A DNA stretch of 64,000 nucleotides. It comes from Candidatus Limnocylindrales bacterium (GTDB taxonomy: Bacteria > Moduliflexota > Moduliflexia > Moduliflexales > JAUQPW01). Positions within the stretch are counted from its first letter, which is position 1. Each line of letters starts with the position of its first letter. Below, in pieces: positions 56,438-64,000 of this stretch. The notes below the pieces were generated by a model. That model did not search any database. It worked only from the letters and a program-made list of their open reading frames with translations, and was not told where the DNA came from. The translations under genes and the position numbers were made by a program. Location of the stretch: NCBI GenBank assembly GCA_035559535.1, contig DATMBG010000022.1, forward strand, positions 285,980-349,979, in the 5' to 3' direction.

Positions 56438-57613
56438 ATGAAGAATAAGAAAAAGCTGATCATCTTGTTCTCCATCCTGATAATCGCCGTCCTGCTGATC
56501 TACGAGTATATCCAGGGTAGATCCGGCAAGGAGCCGAACATCCTTCGGGTTTCCGGTAATATTGAAATTACAGACGCTGAAATAAGTTTCAAAATTGCAG
56601 GCCGGGTGGAAGAGCGTCTGGTCTCAGAAGGTGAGAGGGTCCAGGCGGGTCAGGTCGTGGCCCGATTAGATCATACGGAGCTGGTTCATCAGGTTGCTCT
56701 GCGTAAAGCAGAAGTTGAAGTAGCCCGTGCAGCCCTTGCCGAACTCGAAGCAGGACCTCGACCGGAAGAAATTGCTCAGGCCGAGGCTGTGGTCCGGAAG
56801 GCACAGGCACAACTCGACGAACTGCTGGCCGGATCAAGGCCCCAGGATATAGCCGTTGCAGAGGCAGCGGTACAACGGGCGAAGGTTGAAGTAAACCGTT
56901 TAAAAGCAGACTATGAGCGGCGTTATAAACTCTACCAGGAGGGAATCCTATCCACCAACGAATATGAAGCGGCACAAACGGCTTATAAAGTAGCTACTGC
57001 CCAGCTAAAAGAAGCAGAAGAGCGTTTGAAACTCCTCAAAGAGGGTCCCCGAAAAGAGCAAATCGAACAAGCCCGTGCAGCGTTGATGCAGGCCAAAGAG
57101 ACGCTTACTCTGGTCAAAAAAGGTCCTCGTAAAGAGACCATCGATCAAGCCCGTGCCCGCCTGGACCAGGCTAACCAGGCCCTGGCAATGGCAGAAACCC
57201 AGTTAGACTATGCAACCCTGGTCTCACCGATCTCCGGGGTTGTGCTGTCTAAGAACGTCGAGCCGGGAGAATATGTTGCTCCCGGAACACCGGTTGTTAC
57301 CCTTGGTAATCTGGATAATGTGTGGTTACGGGCCTATATCAACGAAACCGACCTGGGTCGCGTGAAAGTAGGCCAACGGGTGCAGGTGACCACCGATACC
57401 TATCCAGGTAAAGTATATGAAGGACACATTTCCTTCATTGCTTCGCAGGCAGAGTTTACACCCAAGAATGTGCAGACCGAGAAGGAGCGCGTGAAGCTTG
57501 TTTATCGCATTAAAATCCATATCCCCAATCCCAATATGGAGCTGAAACCTGGAATGCCCGCCGACGCAGATATTCTGATCTCCAGTACTGACAGGGAGGA
57601 GGTTTTAAAATGA
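56438..57613 (+). CDS. HlyD-family membrane-fusion protein (YbhG/YhiI-like)
   Basis: The periplasmic adaptor of an ABC exporter. The 391-residue protein has an N-terminal membrane anchor (residues 4-25), a biotinyl-lipoyl-like half (GRVEERLVSEGERVQAGQVV), a long coiled-coil hairpin (about 75-245, with tandem short repeats such as ARAALAELEAGPRPEEIAQA), and the beta-barrel part (LVSPISGVVLSKNVEPGEYV). First gene of the exporter operon; the ATPases and permeases follow directly. Confidence 0.93.
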   Translation: MKNKKKLIILFSILIIAVLLIYEYIQGRSGKEPNILRVSGNIEITDAEISFKIAGRVEERLVSEGERVQAGQVVARLDHTELVHQVALRKAEVEVARAALAELEAGPRPEEIAQAEAVVRKAQAQLDELLAGSRPQDIAVAEAAVQRAKVEVNRLKADYERRYKLYQEGILSTNEYEAAQTAYKVATAQLKEAEERLKLLKEGPRKEQIEQARAALMQAKETLTLVKKGPRKETIDQARARLDQANQALAMAETQLDYATLVSPISGVVLSKNVEPGEYVAPGTPVVTLGNLDNVWLRAYINETDLGRVKVGQRVQVTTDTYPGKVYEGHISFIASQAEFTPKNVQTEKERVKLVYRIKIHIPNPNMELKPGMPADADILISSTDREEVLK

Positions 57614-57759
57614 GGAAACCTGAACTACGTCAAGATGCAGCAGCTAAAGAATGGGTTATGAGGGTCGTAAGCCATGCCAGGCGGTTATCTGTGTTTGCAG
57701 TAAGGACGCCGACATGCCCAAGCCGATGGATATTGGAGGTATATCATGGAAGCTATTAA
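57610..57759 (+). CDS. Possible 49-residue frame overlapping the adaptor stop
   Basis: The frame starts at the ATGA that overlaps the adaptor stop and ends inside the next gene. It reads MRKPELRQDAAAKEWVMRVV and continues as a short basic peptide. The overlap makes translation possible, but no family is recognised, so it may be chance. Confidence 0.3.
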   Translation: MRKPELRQDAAAKEWVMRVVSHARRLSVFAVRTPTCPSRWILEVYHGSY

Positions 57760-58669
57760 GATCAGCCGTCTTACAAAGACCTTTGGGGACCTACGAGCGG
57801 TTGATGACCTTACTCTTGGTGTATCTCAAGGAGAAATCTTCGGACTTGTGGGCCCGGACGGGGCCGGGAAGACCACTACCCTGCGACTCCTCACGGCGAT
57901 TCTGAGTCCTACTTCGGGAGATGCCTGGATAATGGGCAAACATATCGTTCGGGAAGCAGAAGCTCTTAAGGAAGAGATCGGTTACCTGAGCCAGCGCTTT
58001 GGACTCTACCCGGACCTGACGGTAATGGAAAATATCCATTTCTATGCAGATATCTATGGTGTACCACGCAGGAGTCGAGACTCAAAGATTGATAGGTTAC
58101 TCTCTTTCAGTAATTTAACCCCTTTCAAAAACCGTCTGGCAGGAAATTTATCCGGTGGAATGAAGCAAAAGCTTGGCCTGATTTGTGCGCTGATCCATAC
58201 CCCAAAGGTACTCTTCCTGGATGAGCCGACCAACGGGGTGGATCCCCTTTCACGCCGGGACTTCTGGCGCATCCTGTATCAACTACTTCGTGAGAAAGTT
58301 ACCATCTTTATTTCCACCGCTTATCTCGATGAAGCCGAGCGCTGCAATCGGGTGGGTCTCATCCATAAAGGCAGGCTTCTTGCCTGTGGAACCCCCCTGG
58401 AGGTGAAGAAGTTGATGCAGGGAACCATCCTGGAGGTTCGCCCCTCAGAGCCCCACAAAGCTACAACTCTCCTGCGCCAACGGTTTGGAGCCGACCTGGT
58501 AAGCCTGTTCGGTGATCGTGTTCACGTTATAACTCAGGAGCCAGACCGGACCCTGGTTCAGGTGGAAGGAATCCTCACCGAGGCTGGTCTTAAAGTCCTG
58601 GACACGCAATCTACCGAACCGACGCTTGAGGATGTGTTTATCTCGGTTCTTGCCAGGGATAAAGGGTGA
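57746..58669 (+). CDS. ABC exporter ATPase subunit 1 (YbhF N-half/RbbA-like)
   Basis: A 307-residue ATPase of the drug/polysaccharide exporter type. Walker A GPDGAGKTTTLRLL (Asp replaces the usual Asn), signature LSGGMKQKLGLICAL, Walker B VLFLDEPTNGVDP, H-loop region STAYLDEAERC with Ala in place of the usual His-preceding residues. It matches the first of two ATPase halves of E. coli RbbA and YbhF. A repeat-filled 146-base spacer separates it from the second half. Confidence 0.92.
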   Translation: MEAIKISRLTKTFGDLRAVDDLTLGVSQGEIFGLVGPDGAGKTTTLRLLTAILSPTSGDAWIMGKHIVREAEALKEEIGYLSQRFGLYPDLTVMENIHFYADIYGVPRRSRDSKIDRLLSFSNLTPFKNRLAGNLSGGMKQKLGLICALIHTPKVLFLDEPTNGVDPLSRRDFWRILYQLLREKVTIFISTAYLDEAERCNRVGLIHKGRLLACGTPLEVKKLMQGTILEVRPSEPHKATTLLRQRFGADLVSLFGDRVHVITQEPDRTLVQVEGILTEAGLKVLDTQSTEPTLEDVFISVLARDKG

Positions 58670-58671
58670 AG

Positions 58672-58799
58672 GGGAAGGGGGAAGTGTGGGGGGTATGGAG
58701 GTAGGAGAGTATGGAGGTTTGGGTAAGTTGCCTCCACTCCTCCACTTCCCCACTTCCCCGCTTCCCCACTCCCATACTTCCATACCCCCACACTTCAAT
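58672..58799. repeat. Family A repeat, copy 3, inverted
   Basis: GAAGTGTGGGGGGTATGGAG and CCATACTTCCATACCCCCAC lie at the two ends and are almost complementary, with CACTTCCCCACTTCCCCGC between. The words match the copies flanking gap (12910-12991 and 14073-14195). It lies between the two ATPase genes. A long frame from 58711 runs through it, but no start signal supports reading it as protein. Confidence 0.75.
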
Positions 58800-58815
58800 A
58801 ACAGAAAAGAGGACC

Positions 58816-61014
58816 ATGAACACCGGTAAAAATGAAAAGGCTGTAATCGTAAAGGACCTGGAAAAGCGGTTTGGTAGCTTCATTGCTGTGAATCGTATTA
58901 GTTTCGAGGTTGCCAAAGGGGAGATTTTCGGTTTCCTGGGTCCCAACGGTTCGGGCAAATCCACAACAATTCGTATGCTGTGTGGTATTCTGGCTCCTAC
59001 TGCCGGGACAGGAACGGTTGCTGGATTTGATCTTCGTACCGAAGCGGAAAAGATCAAGGCCCATATTGGTTACATGAGCCAGAAGTTCTCGCTCTACGAG
59101 GATCTCACCGTCGAGGAGAATATAACCTTCTACAGTGGCATCTACCGCATCCCTCCGGAAAAAAAGAAAGAACGTAAGGAATGGGTCATGGAGATGGCCG
59201 GTCTCAAGGAGCATCGACATTCTCAAACAGCCATTCTGTCGGGCGGTTGGAAACAGCGATTAGCCCTGGGGTGTGCCATTCTCCACGAGCCGCCGATTCT
59301 CTTCCTGGACGAACCCACATCGGGTGTGGACCCTATCAGTCGTCGTCAGTTCTGGGATCTGATCTATGAGCTTTCTGGCAAAGGAGTGACGGTCTTCGTC
59401 ACCACCCACTACCTGGATGAGGCCGAATATTGCCATCGCATCGGCTTTATCCACCAAGGTGAGTTGATTGCCGTGGGAACCCCCCAGGTGCTCAAGACCG
59501 AATTCATACAAGAAGATATCCTGGAAGTCTTGTGTGAACGGCCTCAGGACGTAATAGATGAGATCGAGAAGGTGGCAGGTGTCAAGGAAGTCACTCTGTT
59601 CGGTCAAGGATTGCATATCACAACCGGGGAGAGCCGTAAGGTTTCGGCAATTGTTCAGAACCTCCTCAACGCGCGAGGTTATCCGGCCGACCGTATCAAG
59701 AAAATAGTCCCTTCCCTGGAAGATGTATTCGTTTCACTCCTTTCGGCCCGGAATCGAGACCTCACTCCTTCTTCCCATCCCCGCCCCTTTAGGCCCTCCC
59801 TCCCCCTCTCCCAGGTTGGGAAAGGCGAAAGGGAGAAGGGGAAGGAAAGGGAGAGAGAGGAGGTGGGAAGAGGTTCGACGATAAAGTTATTGCGAATTTG
59901 GGCAATTGCCCGTAAGGAGTTTACCCATATCATCCGCGATCCCCGAAGCCTCGGAATGGCCATTGCCATTCCCATACTCATGTTGGTACTCTTTGGTTAC
60001 GCACTGACGTTAGACGTGGATAACGTGCCGATGGTTATCTGGGATCAGGACAATTCCAAGATAAGTCAGGAGTTTATCAGTCACTTCGATGGTTCTCGCT
60101 ATTTCTCGATTCGGGGATATGCCCGTAACTATCGGGAAGTTGAGCGGGCCATTGATTCCGGACAGGTCCTCCTGGCCCTCGTTATTCCGACAGATTTCGC
60201 CCAGCGTATCGAGTCCGGGCGGTCGGTTTCGGTCCAATTGATTGTGGACGGGAGTGATTCCAACACAGCGATTATCGCCATAGGCTACGTCGAGGCGGTA
60301 ACTTTGACCTATTCCCGAAGTATTGCCATTGAGGAGATCCAGAGAGTCGGCGGGCGTACACCTTATCTACCACTGGAGTTGCGACCCCGGGTTTGGTTTA
60401 ATACCGACATGGAATCCAAAAATTACATCATCCCCGGCCTCATCGCCGTGATTACCATGGTGATCGCAGCACTTTTGACTTCTCTAACCGTCGCCCGCGA
60501 ATGGGAACGCGGCACCATGGAGCAGTTGATTTCTACACCCGTCAAGGGCCAGGAACTGATCCTTGGGAAGCTTCTGCCCTACCTTGCCATCGGTATGTTT
60601 AACGTGCTGCTGGCCGTGCTTATGGGCCAGTTCGTATTTCAGGTTCCCCTACATGGTAATGTGGCTTTACTCTTTGGGGTAGCTTTCATATTTGTAACAG
60701 GGGCTTTATCCCTGGGCATGCTGATTAGTATCGTGACCAAGAACCAGCTTTTGGCTAACCAGTTGGCCATGGTACTGACCTTTCTGCCCTCGTTTCTGCT
60801 ATCCGGGTTTGTGTACGCCATTAGCAATATGCCCCAGCTACTTCAACTCATCACGTACCTGATCCCTGCCAGGTATTTCATGACCCTCCTCAAGGGTATC
60901 TACCTGAAAGGTGTGGGGTTAGAGATCCTGGCCATGGAGACAGGCCTCCTGACCCTCTTCAGTGCGGCCATGGTAACTCTGGCCAATCTAAAGTTCAAGA
61001 AGAAGCTGGAGTAG
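58816..61014 (+). CDS. ABC exporter ATPase subunit 2 fused to a permease domain
   Basis: About 732 residues. The N-terminal ATPase has Walker A GPNGSGKSTTIRML, signature ILSGGWKQRLALG, Walker B ILFLDEPTSGVDP and H-loop VTTHYLDEAE (about 1-310). The C-terminal half (about 360-732) is an ABC2-type permease with about six membrane helices (NYIIPGLIAVITMVIAALLT, and LLSGFVYAISNMPQLLQLIT). This resembles the second ATPase and permease of RbbA. The linker, about residues 314-355 (highly basic and acidic, e.g. KGEREKGKEREREEVGRGS), is encoded by a word-like inverted repeat. ATG 58816 is the start because GAGGACC precedes it; the frame opening at 58711 is repeat-derived. Confidence 0.92.
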   Translation: MNTGKNEKAVIVKDLEKRFGSFIAVNRISFEVAKGEIFGFLGPNGSGKSTTIRMLCGILAPTAGTGTVAGFDLRTEAEKIKAHIGYMSQKFSLYEDLTVEENITFYSGIYRIPPEKKKERKEWVMEMAGLKEHRHSQTAILSGGWKQRLALGCAILHEPPILFLDEPTSGVDPISRRQFWDLIYELSGKGVTVFVTTHYLDEAEYCHRIGFIHQGELIAVGTPQVLKTEFIQEDILEVLCERPQDVIDEIEKVAGVKEVTLFGQGLHITTGESRKVSAIVQNLLNARGYPADRIKKIVPSLEDVFVSLLSARNRDLTPSSHPRPFRPSLPLSQVGKGEREKGKEREREEVGRGSTIKLLRIWAIARKEFTHIIRDPRSLGMAIAIPILMLVLFGYALTLDVDNVPMVIWDQDNSKISQEFISHFDGSRYFSIRGYARNYREVERAIDSGQVLLALVIPTDFAQRIESGRSVSVQLIVDGSDSNTAIIAIGYVEAVTLTYSRSIAIEEIQRVGGRTPYLPLELRPRVWFNTDMESKNYIIPGLIAVITMVIAALLTSLTVAREWERGTMEQLISTPVKGQELILGKLLPYLAIGMFNVLLAVLMGQFVFQVPLHGNVALLFGVAFIFVTGALSLGMLISIVTKNQLLANQLAMVLTFLPSFLLSGFVYAISNMPQLLQLITYLIPARYFMTLLKGIYLKGVGLEILAMETGLLTLFSAAMVTLANLKFKKKLE
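59763..59880. repeat. Word-like inverted repeat in the ATPase-permease linker
   Basis: CCTTCTTCCCATCCCCGCC, CCCTCCCCCTCTCCCAGG and their rough complement GGGAGAAGGGGAAGG and GAGGAGGTGGGAAGAGG lie around a central AGGTTGGGAAAGG. It is in frame in the gene and supplies its charged linker. The same words occur at 17480-17630 and 62222-62290 in spacers. Confidence 0.75.
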
Positions 61015-61016
61015 AT

Positions 61017-62147
61017 ATGTTTGAACGCATAAAATACATGCTCTTCAAGGAGTTCATCCAGATCTTTCGAGATCCACGGATGAAGTTTGTTATATTCGTG
61101 GCACCTGTGGTTCAGGTCCTGGTGTTTGGATATGCCGCAACAAACGATATACGACAGGTTCCCATTGCGGTTTACGATCTTGATAATAGCGTAACCAGTC
61201 GAGAACTCATAGCCCGTTTTGTGAGATCGGGTTATTTTAATATTGTGACGTTCGTTCAGGATGAGCGTCATGCCACTACGTTAATAGACCGTGATAAGAT
61301 CCGGGCTGTGCTTCGTATGAATAAAGGTTTCGAAGAGGATGTGGGAGCCGGAAGGACGGCCCAACTTCAGGTGATTGTAGATGGAACGGATTCCAATATG
61401 GCAGGAATCGTACTCAATTACAGTACCAGGATTGTCGAGCAGTTCTCACAGGAGATTTTAACCACAAGGCTCATGCGGCTTCAAGGCCCGGTCCGAACTC
61501 CCGGGCAAATAGAGGTGCAAACCCGGACCTGGTTCAATGAGAACCTTGAGAGTCGTAATTTTTACGTGCCTGCCATCATCGCCAACCTCGTTTTACTCAT
61601 GACCATGTTGTTGACGAGTATGGCCGTTGTGCGTGAGAAGGAGATCGGTACCCTGGAGCAGATTCTTGTCACTCCCATCACCCCAGTGGAGTTCATCCTG
61701 GGTAAGACCACTCCTTTCATCCTCATTGGTTTTGCCAATGTAAGTTTAATTACAGGGGTGGGGGTATTCTGGTTTAAGGTACCCATCCGGGGAAGTCTGA
61801 TATTGCTTTTCTTTGCCACAGCCCTTTACTTGATGACGACGTTAGGGGTGGGACTTTTGATTTCAACCATCAGTCAGACTCAACAGCAGGCTATGATGAG
61901 TTCTTTTTTCTTTACTTTTCCGGCGATGCTCTTGTCGGGATTCATGTTTCCAATTACCAGTATGCCTCAAGTCATCCAGTGGCTAACTTATCTGAACCCT
62001 CTGAGGTATTTCCTGGTCATTATTCGGGGTATCTTCCTTAAAGGGGTAGGAGTGAGCATTCTTTGGCCTCAAATGGTCGTATTAGCCCTCATAGGCCTTA
62101 CCGTACTGGGGTTGGCATCGCGAAGATTCCAGAAAACCCTTACCTGA
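61017..62147 (+). CDS. ABC exporter permease (YhhJ/YbhR-like)
   Basis: The final gene of the exporter operon, starting 2 bases after the fused gene. The 376-residue ABC2-type membrane protein has an N-terminal membrane helix (IFVAPVVQVLVFGYAATNDI), a large extracytoplasmic domain (about 50-170), and about five C-terminal helices (NFYVPAIIANLVLLMTMLLT and so on, LNPLRYFLVIIRGIFLKGVG). Its second half resembles the permease half of the preceding protein, so the two form the membrane dimer. Confidence 0.92.
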   Translation: MFERIKYMLFKEFIQIFRDPRMKFVIFVAPVVQVLVFGYAATNDIRQVPIAVYDLDNSVTSRELIARFVRSGYFNIVTFVQDERHATTLIDRDKIRAVLRMNKGFEEDVGAGRTAQLQVIVDGTDSNMAGIVLNYSTRIVEQFSQEILTTRLMRLQGPVRTPGQIEVQTRTWFNENLESRNFYVPAIIANLVLLMTMLLTSMAVVREKEIGTLEQILVTPITPVEFILGKTTPFILIGFANVSLITGVGVFWFKVPIRGSLILLFFATALYLMTTLGVGLLISTISQTQQQAMMSSFFFTFPAMLLSGFMFPITSMPQVIQWLTYLNPLRYFLVIIRGIFLKGVGVSILWPQMVVLALIGLTVLGLASRRFQKTLT

Positions 62148-62221
62148 TGGCTAAGGAAATTGCTAAAGAGGGTTAATAATACCAAGTTGATATTAACCTA
62201 TAGGAGGTAAAGTAGGGACAG

Positions 62222-62290
62222 CCCCATCCTGACCCTCCCCCCATGGGGGGAGGGAAGGAAGTCAGGTTAGAAAAACTACCTCAGAAAAAG
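62222..62290. repeat. GC-rich inverted repeat after the exporter operon
   Basis: CCCTCCCCCC and GGGGGGAGGG flank CAT in the stretch 62236-62262. Further CCATCCTGAC and GTCAGG words pair. It fills part of a 361-base spacer (62148-62508) that has no other feature I recognise. Confidence 0.6.
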
Positions 62291-62508
62291 GGAAGGGAGG
62301 GGCTACCTGCTTGAGAGCGACCGACAGGGGTAGTTCCAGAGGGTTGTCCTGTAGGAGAGTAGATAATTGCCGCCCGGCCCCCCTTTAGGCAACATTTTTA
62401 TTGTGAAGGGGGGAGACAGTAACGAAATAATCCCCTTAAAGAGGAAGGGAGAAGGAATGGAAGAAAGGGAAAGTCCATTTTTCTTTTCTTTCCTGCTAGA
62501 GTAAACCT

Positions 62509-64000
62509 ATGAAAAGTCCTGGTATGCCAACTACAGATCCCGTCCATGACGTTTTGCGCTATGAACGTCAACCCCTGGATGCGATCTTCGCACCGCGGAA
62601 TGTGGCTGTAATCGGTGCGACCGAAAAGGCTGGCAGTGTCGGACGTACCGTTTTATGGAACCTCATCCATAATCCCTTTGGGGGAGTCGTTTTTCCTGTC
62701 AATCCGAACCGACATAGCGTATTAGGGATCAAAGCCTATCCCCATATTGGAGCGGTACCCGATCCGGTGGACCTTGCCGTTATTATCACACCGGCACCTA
62801 CGGTACCTGGAATCATCGGAGAGTGTGTCGATGCCGGTGTAAAAGGAGCGATTATCATCTCCGCCGGTTTCAAGGAGTGTGGGCCGGAAGGTGCTGAGTT
62901 AGAGCAACAAATCCTTGAGCAGGCGCGTCGTGGGAAGATACGCATCATTGGACCCAATTGTCTGGGTGTGATGAACCCGCTTACCGGTCTTAACGCCACC
63001 TTCGCCAGGACTATGGCACGACCCGGGAATGTCGGCTTTATCAGCCAGAGTGGTGCACTGTGCACAGCTATCCTGGATTGGAGTTTACAAGAGAACGTAG
63101 GATTCAGCGCCTTCATCTCTATCGGCTCTATGCTCGACGTCGGTTGGGGGGATCTCATTTATTACCTGGGTGACAATCCCCACACCCACAGTATCGTCAT
63201 TTATATGGAGTCCATAGGGGATGCCCGATCGTTCCTCTCTGCGGCTCGGGAAGTAGCCCTCACTAAACCCATCATTGTCATCAAGGCCGGTCGTACAGAG
63301 GCTGCAGCGAAGGCCGCAGCTTCCCATACGGGGGCTCTCACCGGGAGCTATGAAGTCCTGGAGGCAGCTTTTCGCCGTTGTGGTGTACTTCACGTCAATA
63401 ACATTGCCTATCTTTTCCATATGGCCGAAGTGCTCGCCAAGCAACCGCGTCCCCGAGGTCCGCGGCTAACGATTGTTACCAACGCCGGTGGCCCCGGGGT
63501 ACTTGCCACCGATGCCCTGATCGCAGAGGGGGGAGAATTGGCGGAATTATCCCCGGAAACCCTGGAATCCCTCAACCAACTTCTCCCGGTTTACTGGAGC
63601 CATAGCAACCCTATCGATATTTTAGGAGATGCCGACCCTCAGCGATATGCAAAAGTCCTGGAGATTGCCGCGAAAGATCCGAATAGCGATGGTCTATTGG
63701 TCATTTTGACTCCCCAGGCGATGACCGATCCGACCCAAACGGCGGAGCAGTTGAAAGCTTACGCCCAGAATAGCCACATACCTATCCTCGCCAGTTGGAT
63801 GGGTGGGGCCGATGTTGCGGCGGGAACAGCGATTCTTAACCAGGCCGGTATTCCTACCTTCCCTTACCCGGACACGGCTGCCAGGGTGTTCAATTACATG
63901 TGGCGATATAGTTACAACCTGCGGGGTCTATACGAAACTCCGGTCCTCCCGGTAGGGGGGTATGAGAGTGTCCACACCTCTATCCCCACACCCCCCCCCC
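62509..64000 (+). CDS. NDP-forming acyl-CoA synthetase (ACS), N-terminal part, cut by the window
   Basis: An acetyl- or acyl-CoA synthetase (ADP-forming) or Pat-type protein; such proteins make acyl-CoA reversibly with ATP or GTP. About 497 residues are seen. The CoA-binding Rossmann half starts [20 protein letters not shown]. Ligase-CoA motifs follow: [36 protein letters not shown], and the phosphorylated His in [19 protein letters not shown]. The last 45 bases (GGGGTATGAGAGTGTCCACACCTC-type, then a C run) look like a repeat and code for an odd end ([12 protein letters not shown]). The ATP-grasp half would follow outside the window. The start at ATG 62509 is the first in frame. Confidence 0.85.
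   Translation, partial: MKSPGMPTTDPVHDVLRYERQPLDAIFAPRNVAVIGATEKAGSVGRTVLWNLIHNPFGGVVFPVNPNRHSVLGIKAYPHIGAVPDPVDLAVIITPAPTVPGIIGECVDAGVKGAIIISAGFKECGPEGAELEQQILEQARRGKIRIIGPNCLGVMNPLTGLNATFARTMARPGNVGFISQSGALCTAILDWSLQENVGFSAFISIGSMLDVGWGDLIYYLGDNPHTHSIVIYMESIGDARSFLSAAREVALTKPIIVIKAGRTEAAAKAAASHTGALTGSYEVLEAAFRRCGVLHVNNIAYLFHMAEVLAKQPRPRGPRLTIVTNAGGPGVLATDALIAEGGELAELSPETLESLNQLLPVYWSHSNPIDILGDADPQRYAKVLEIAAKDPNSDGLLVILTPQAMTDPTQTAEQLKAYAQNSHIPILASWMGGADVAAGTAILNQAGIPTFPYPDTAARVFNYMWRYSYNLRGLYETPVLPVGGYESVHTSIPTPPP

Noticed and set aside
58711..58815. N-terminal extension of the ATPase-permease protein
   Set aside because: These codons come from the family A repeat; a ribosome-binding site and the normal ATPase start occur at 58816.

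Overview
The window is a 64 kb chromosomal stretch (about 47% G+C by eye) from an unidentified, probably Gram-negative bacterium. Signs of an outer membrane are an HlyD-type membrane-fusion protein and lipoproteins. The core metabolism looks respiratory: succinate dehydrogenase, an oxoglutarate dehydrogenase of the E2-E1 fusion type best known from Actinobacteria, a split methylmalonyl-CoA mutase and a B12-dependent (class II) ribonucleotide reductase. I cannot assign a phylum. Two clues about ancestry are a full-length (271 nt) SRP RNA with an Alu domain and the gene order serS, tRNA-Ser, tadA, SRP RNA, dnaX, ybaB, recR, both as in Bacillus.

Layout. 1-2.4 kb: sdhA (3' part), sdhB and a sulfite-oxidase-like gene. 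2.5-9.5 kb: a glycine-zipper lipoprotein, a FtsW/RodA protein, a two-PATAN regulator, a MEMO-family protein, an isocitrate/isopropylmalate-type dehydrogenase and a 31-residue membrane peptide. 9.5-16 kb: two tRNA-Pro, pcm, a class A PBP, and the reverse-strand run rpiB-glyA-gap. 16-20 kb: an unannotatable spacer, a lone DNA methyltransferase, a RidA protein and methylmalonyl-CoA mutase. 20-26 kb: a pseudouridine synthase, then the most unusual locus: a CheW domain fused to three NuoE-like helical domains, a stray fourth such domain, a NuoF-like protein and an [FeFe]-hydrogenase-like protein with altered active-site residues. 26-28 kb: two branched-chain amino-acid transport genes. 28-34.6 kb (reverse): serS, four tRNA-Ser, tRNA-Arg(ACG), tadA, SRP RNA, dnaX, ybaB, recR. 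35-40 kb: ClpC-type ATPase and two membrane proteases. 40-44 kb: an amidase remnant and nrdR-nrdJ with tandem NrdR boxes. 44-48.5 kb: an MBL-fold hydrolase and a small stress group (hemerythrin, glycine-zipper stress protein, phosphoribosyltransferase). 48.5-53.6 kb: the oxoglutarate dehydrogenase pair. 54-62 kb: an NnrS-like protein, then a TetR regulator with an RND-independent ABC exporter operon. 62.5 kb to the end: an NDP-forming acyl-CoA synthetase, cut by the window edge.

A second theme is the density of short, word-like, often palindromic repeats. They fill most spacers, bracket gap in opposite orientations, and in several places run in frame through linkers between protein domains (E2, ABC ATPase-permease, possibly the acyl-CoA synthetase and the oxoglutarate dehydrogenase).
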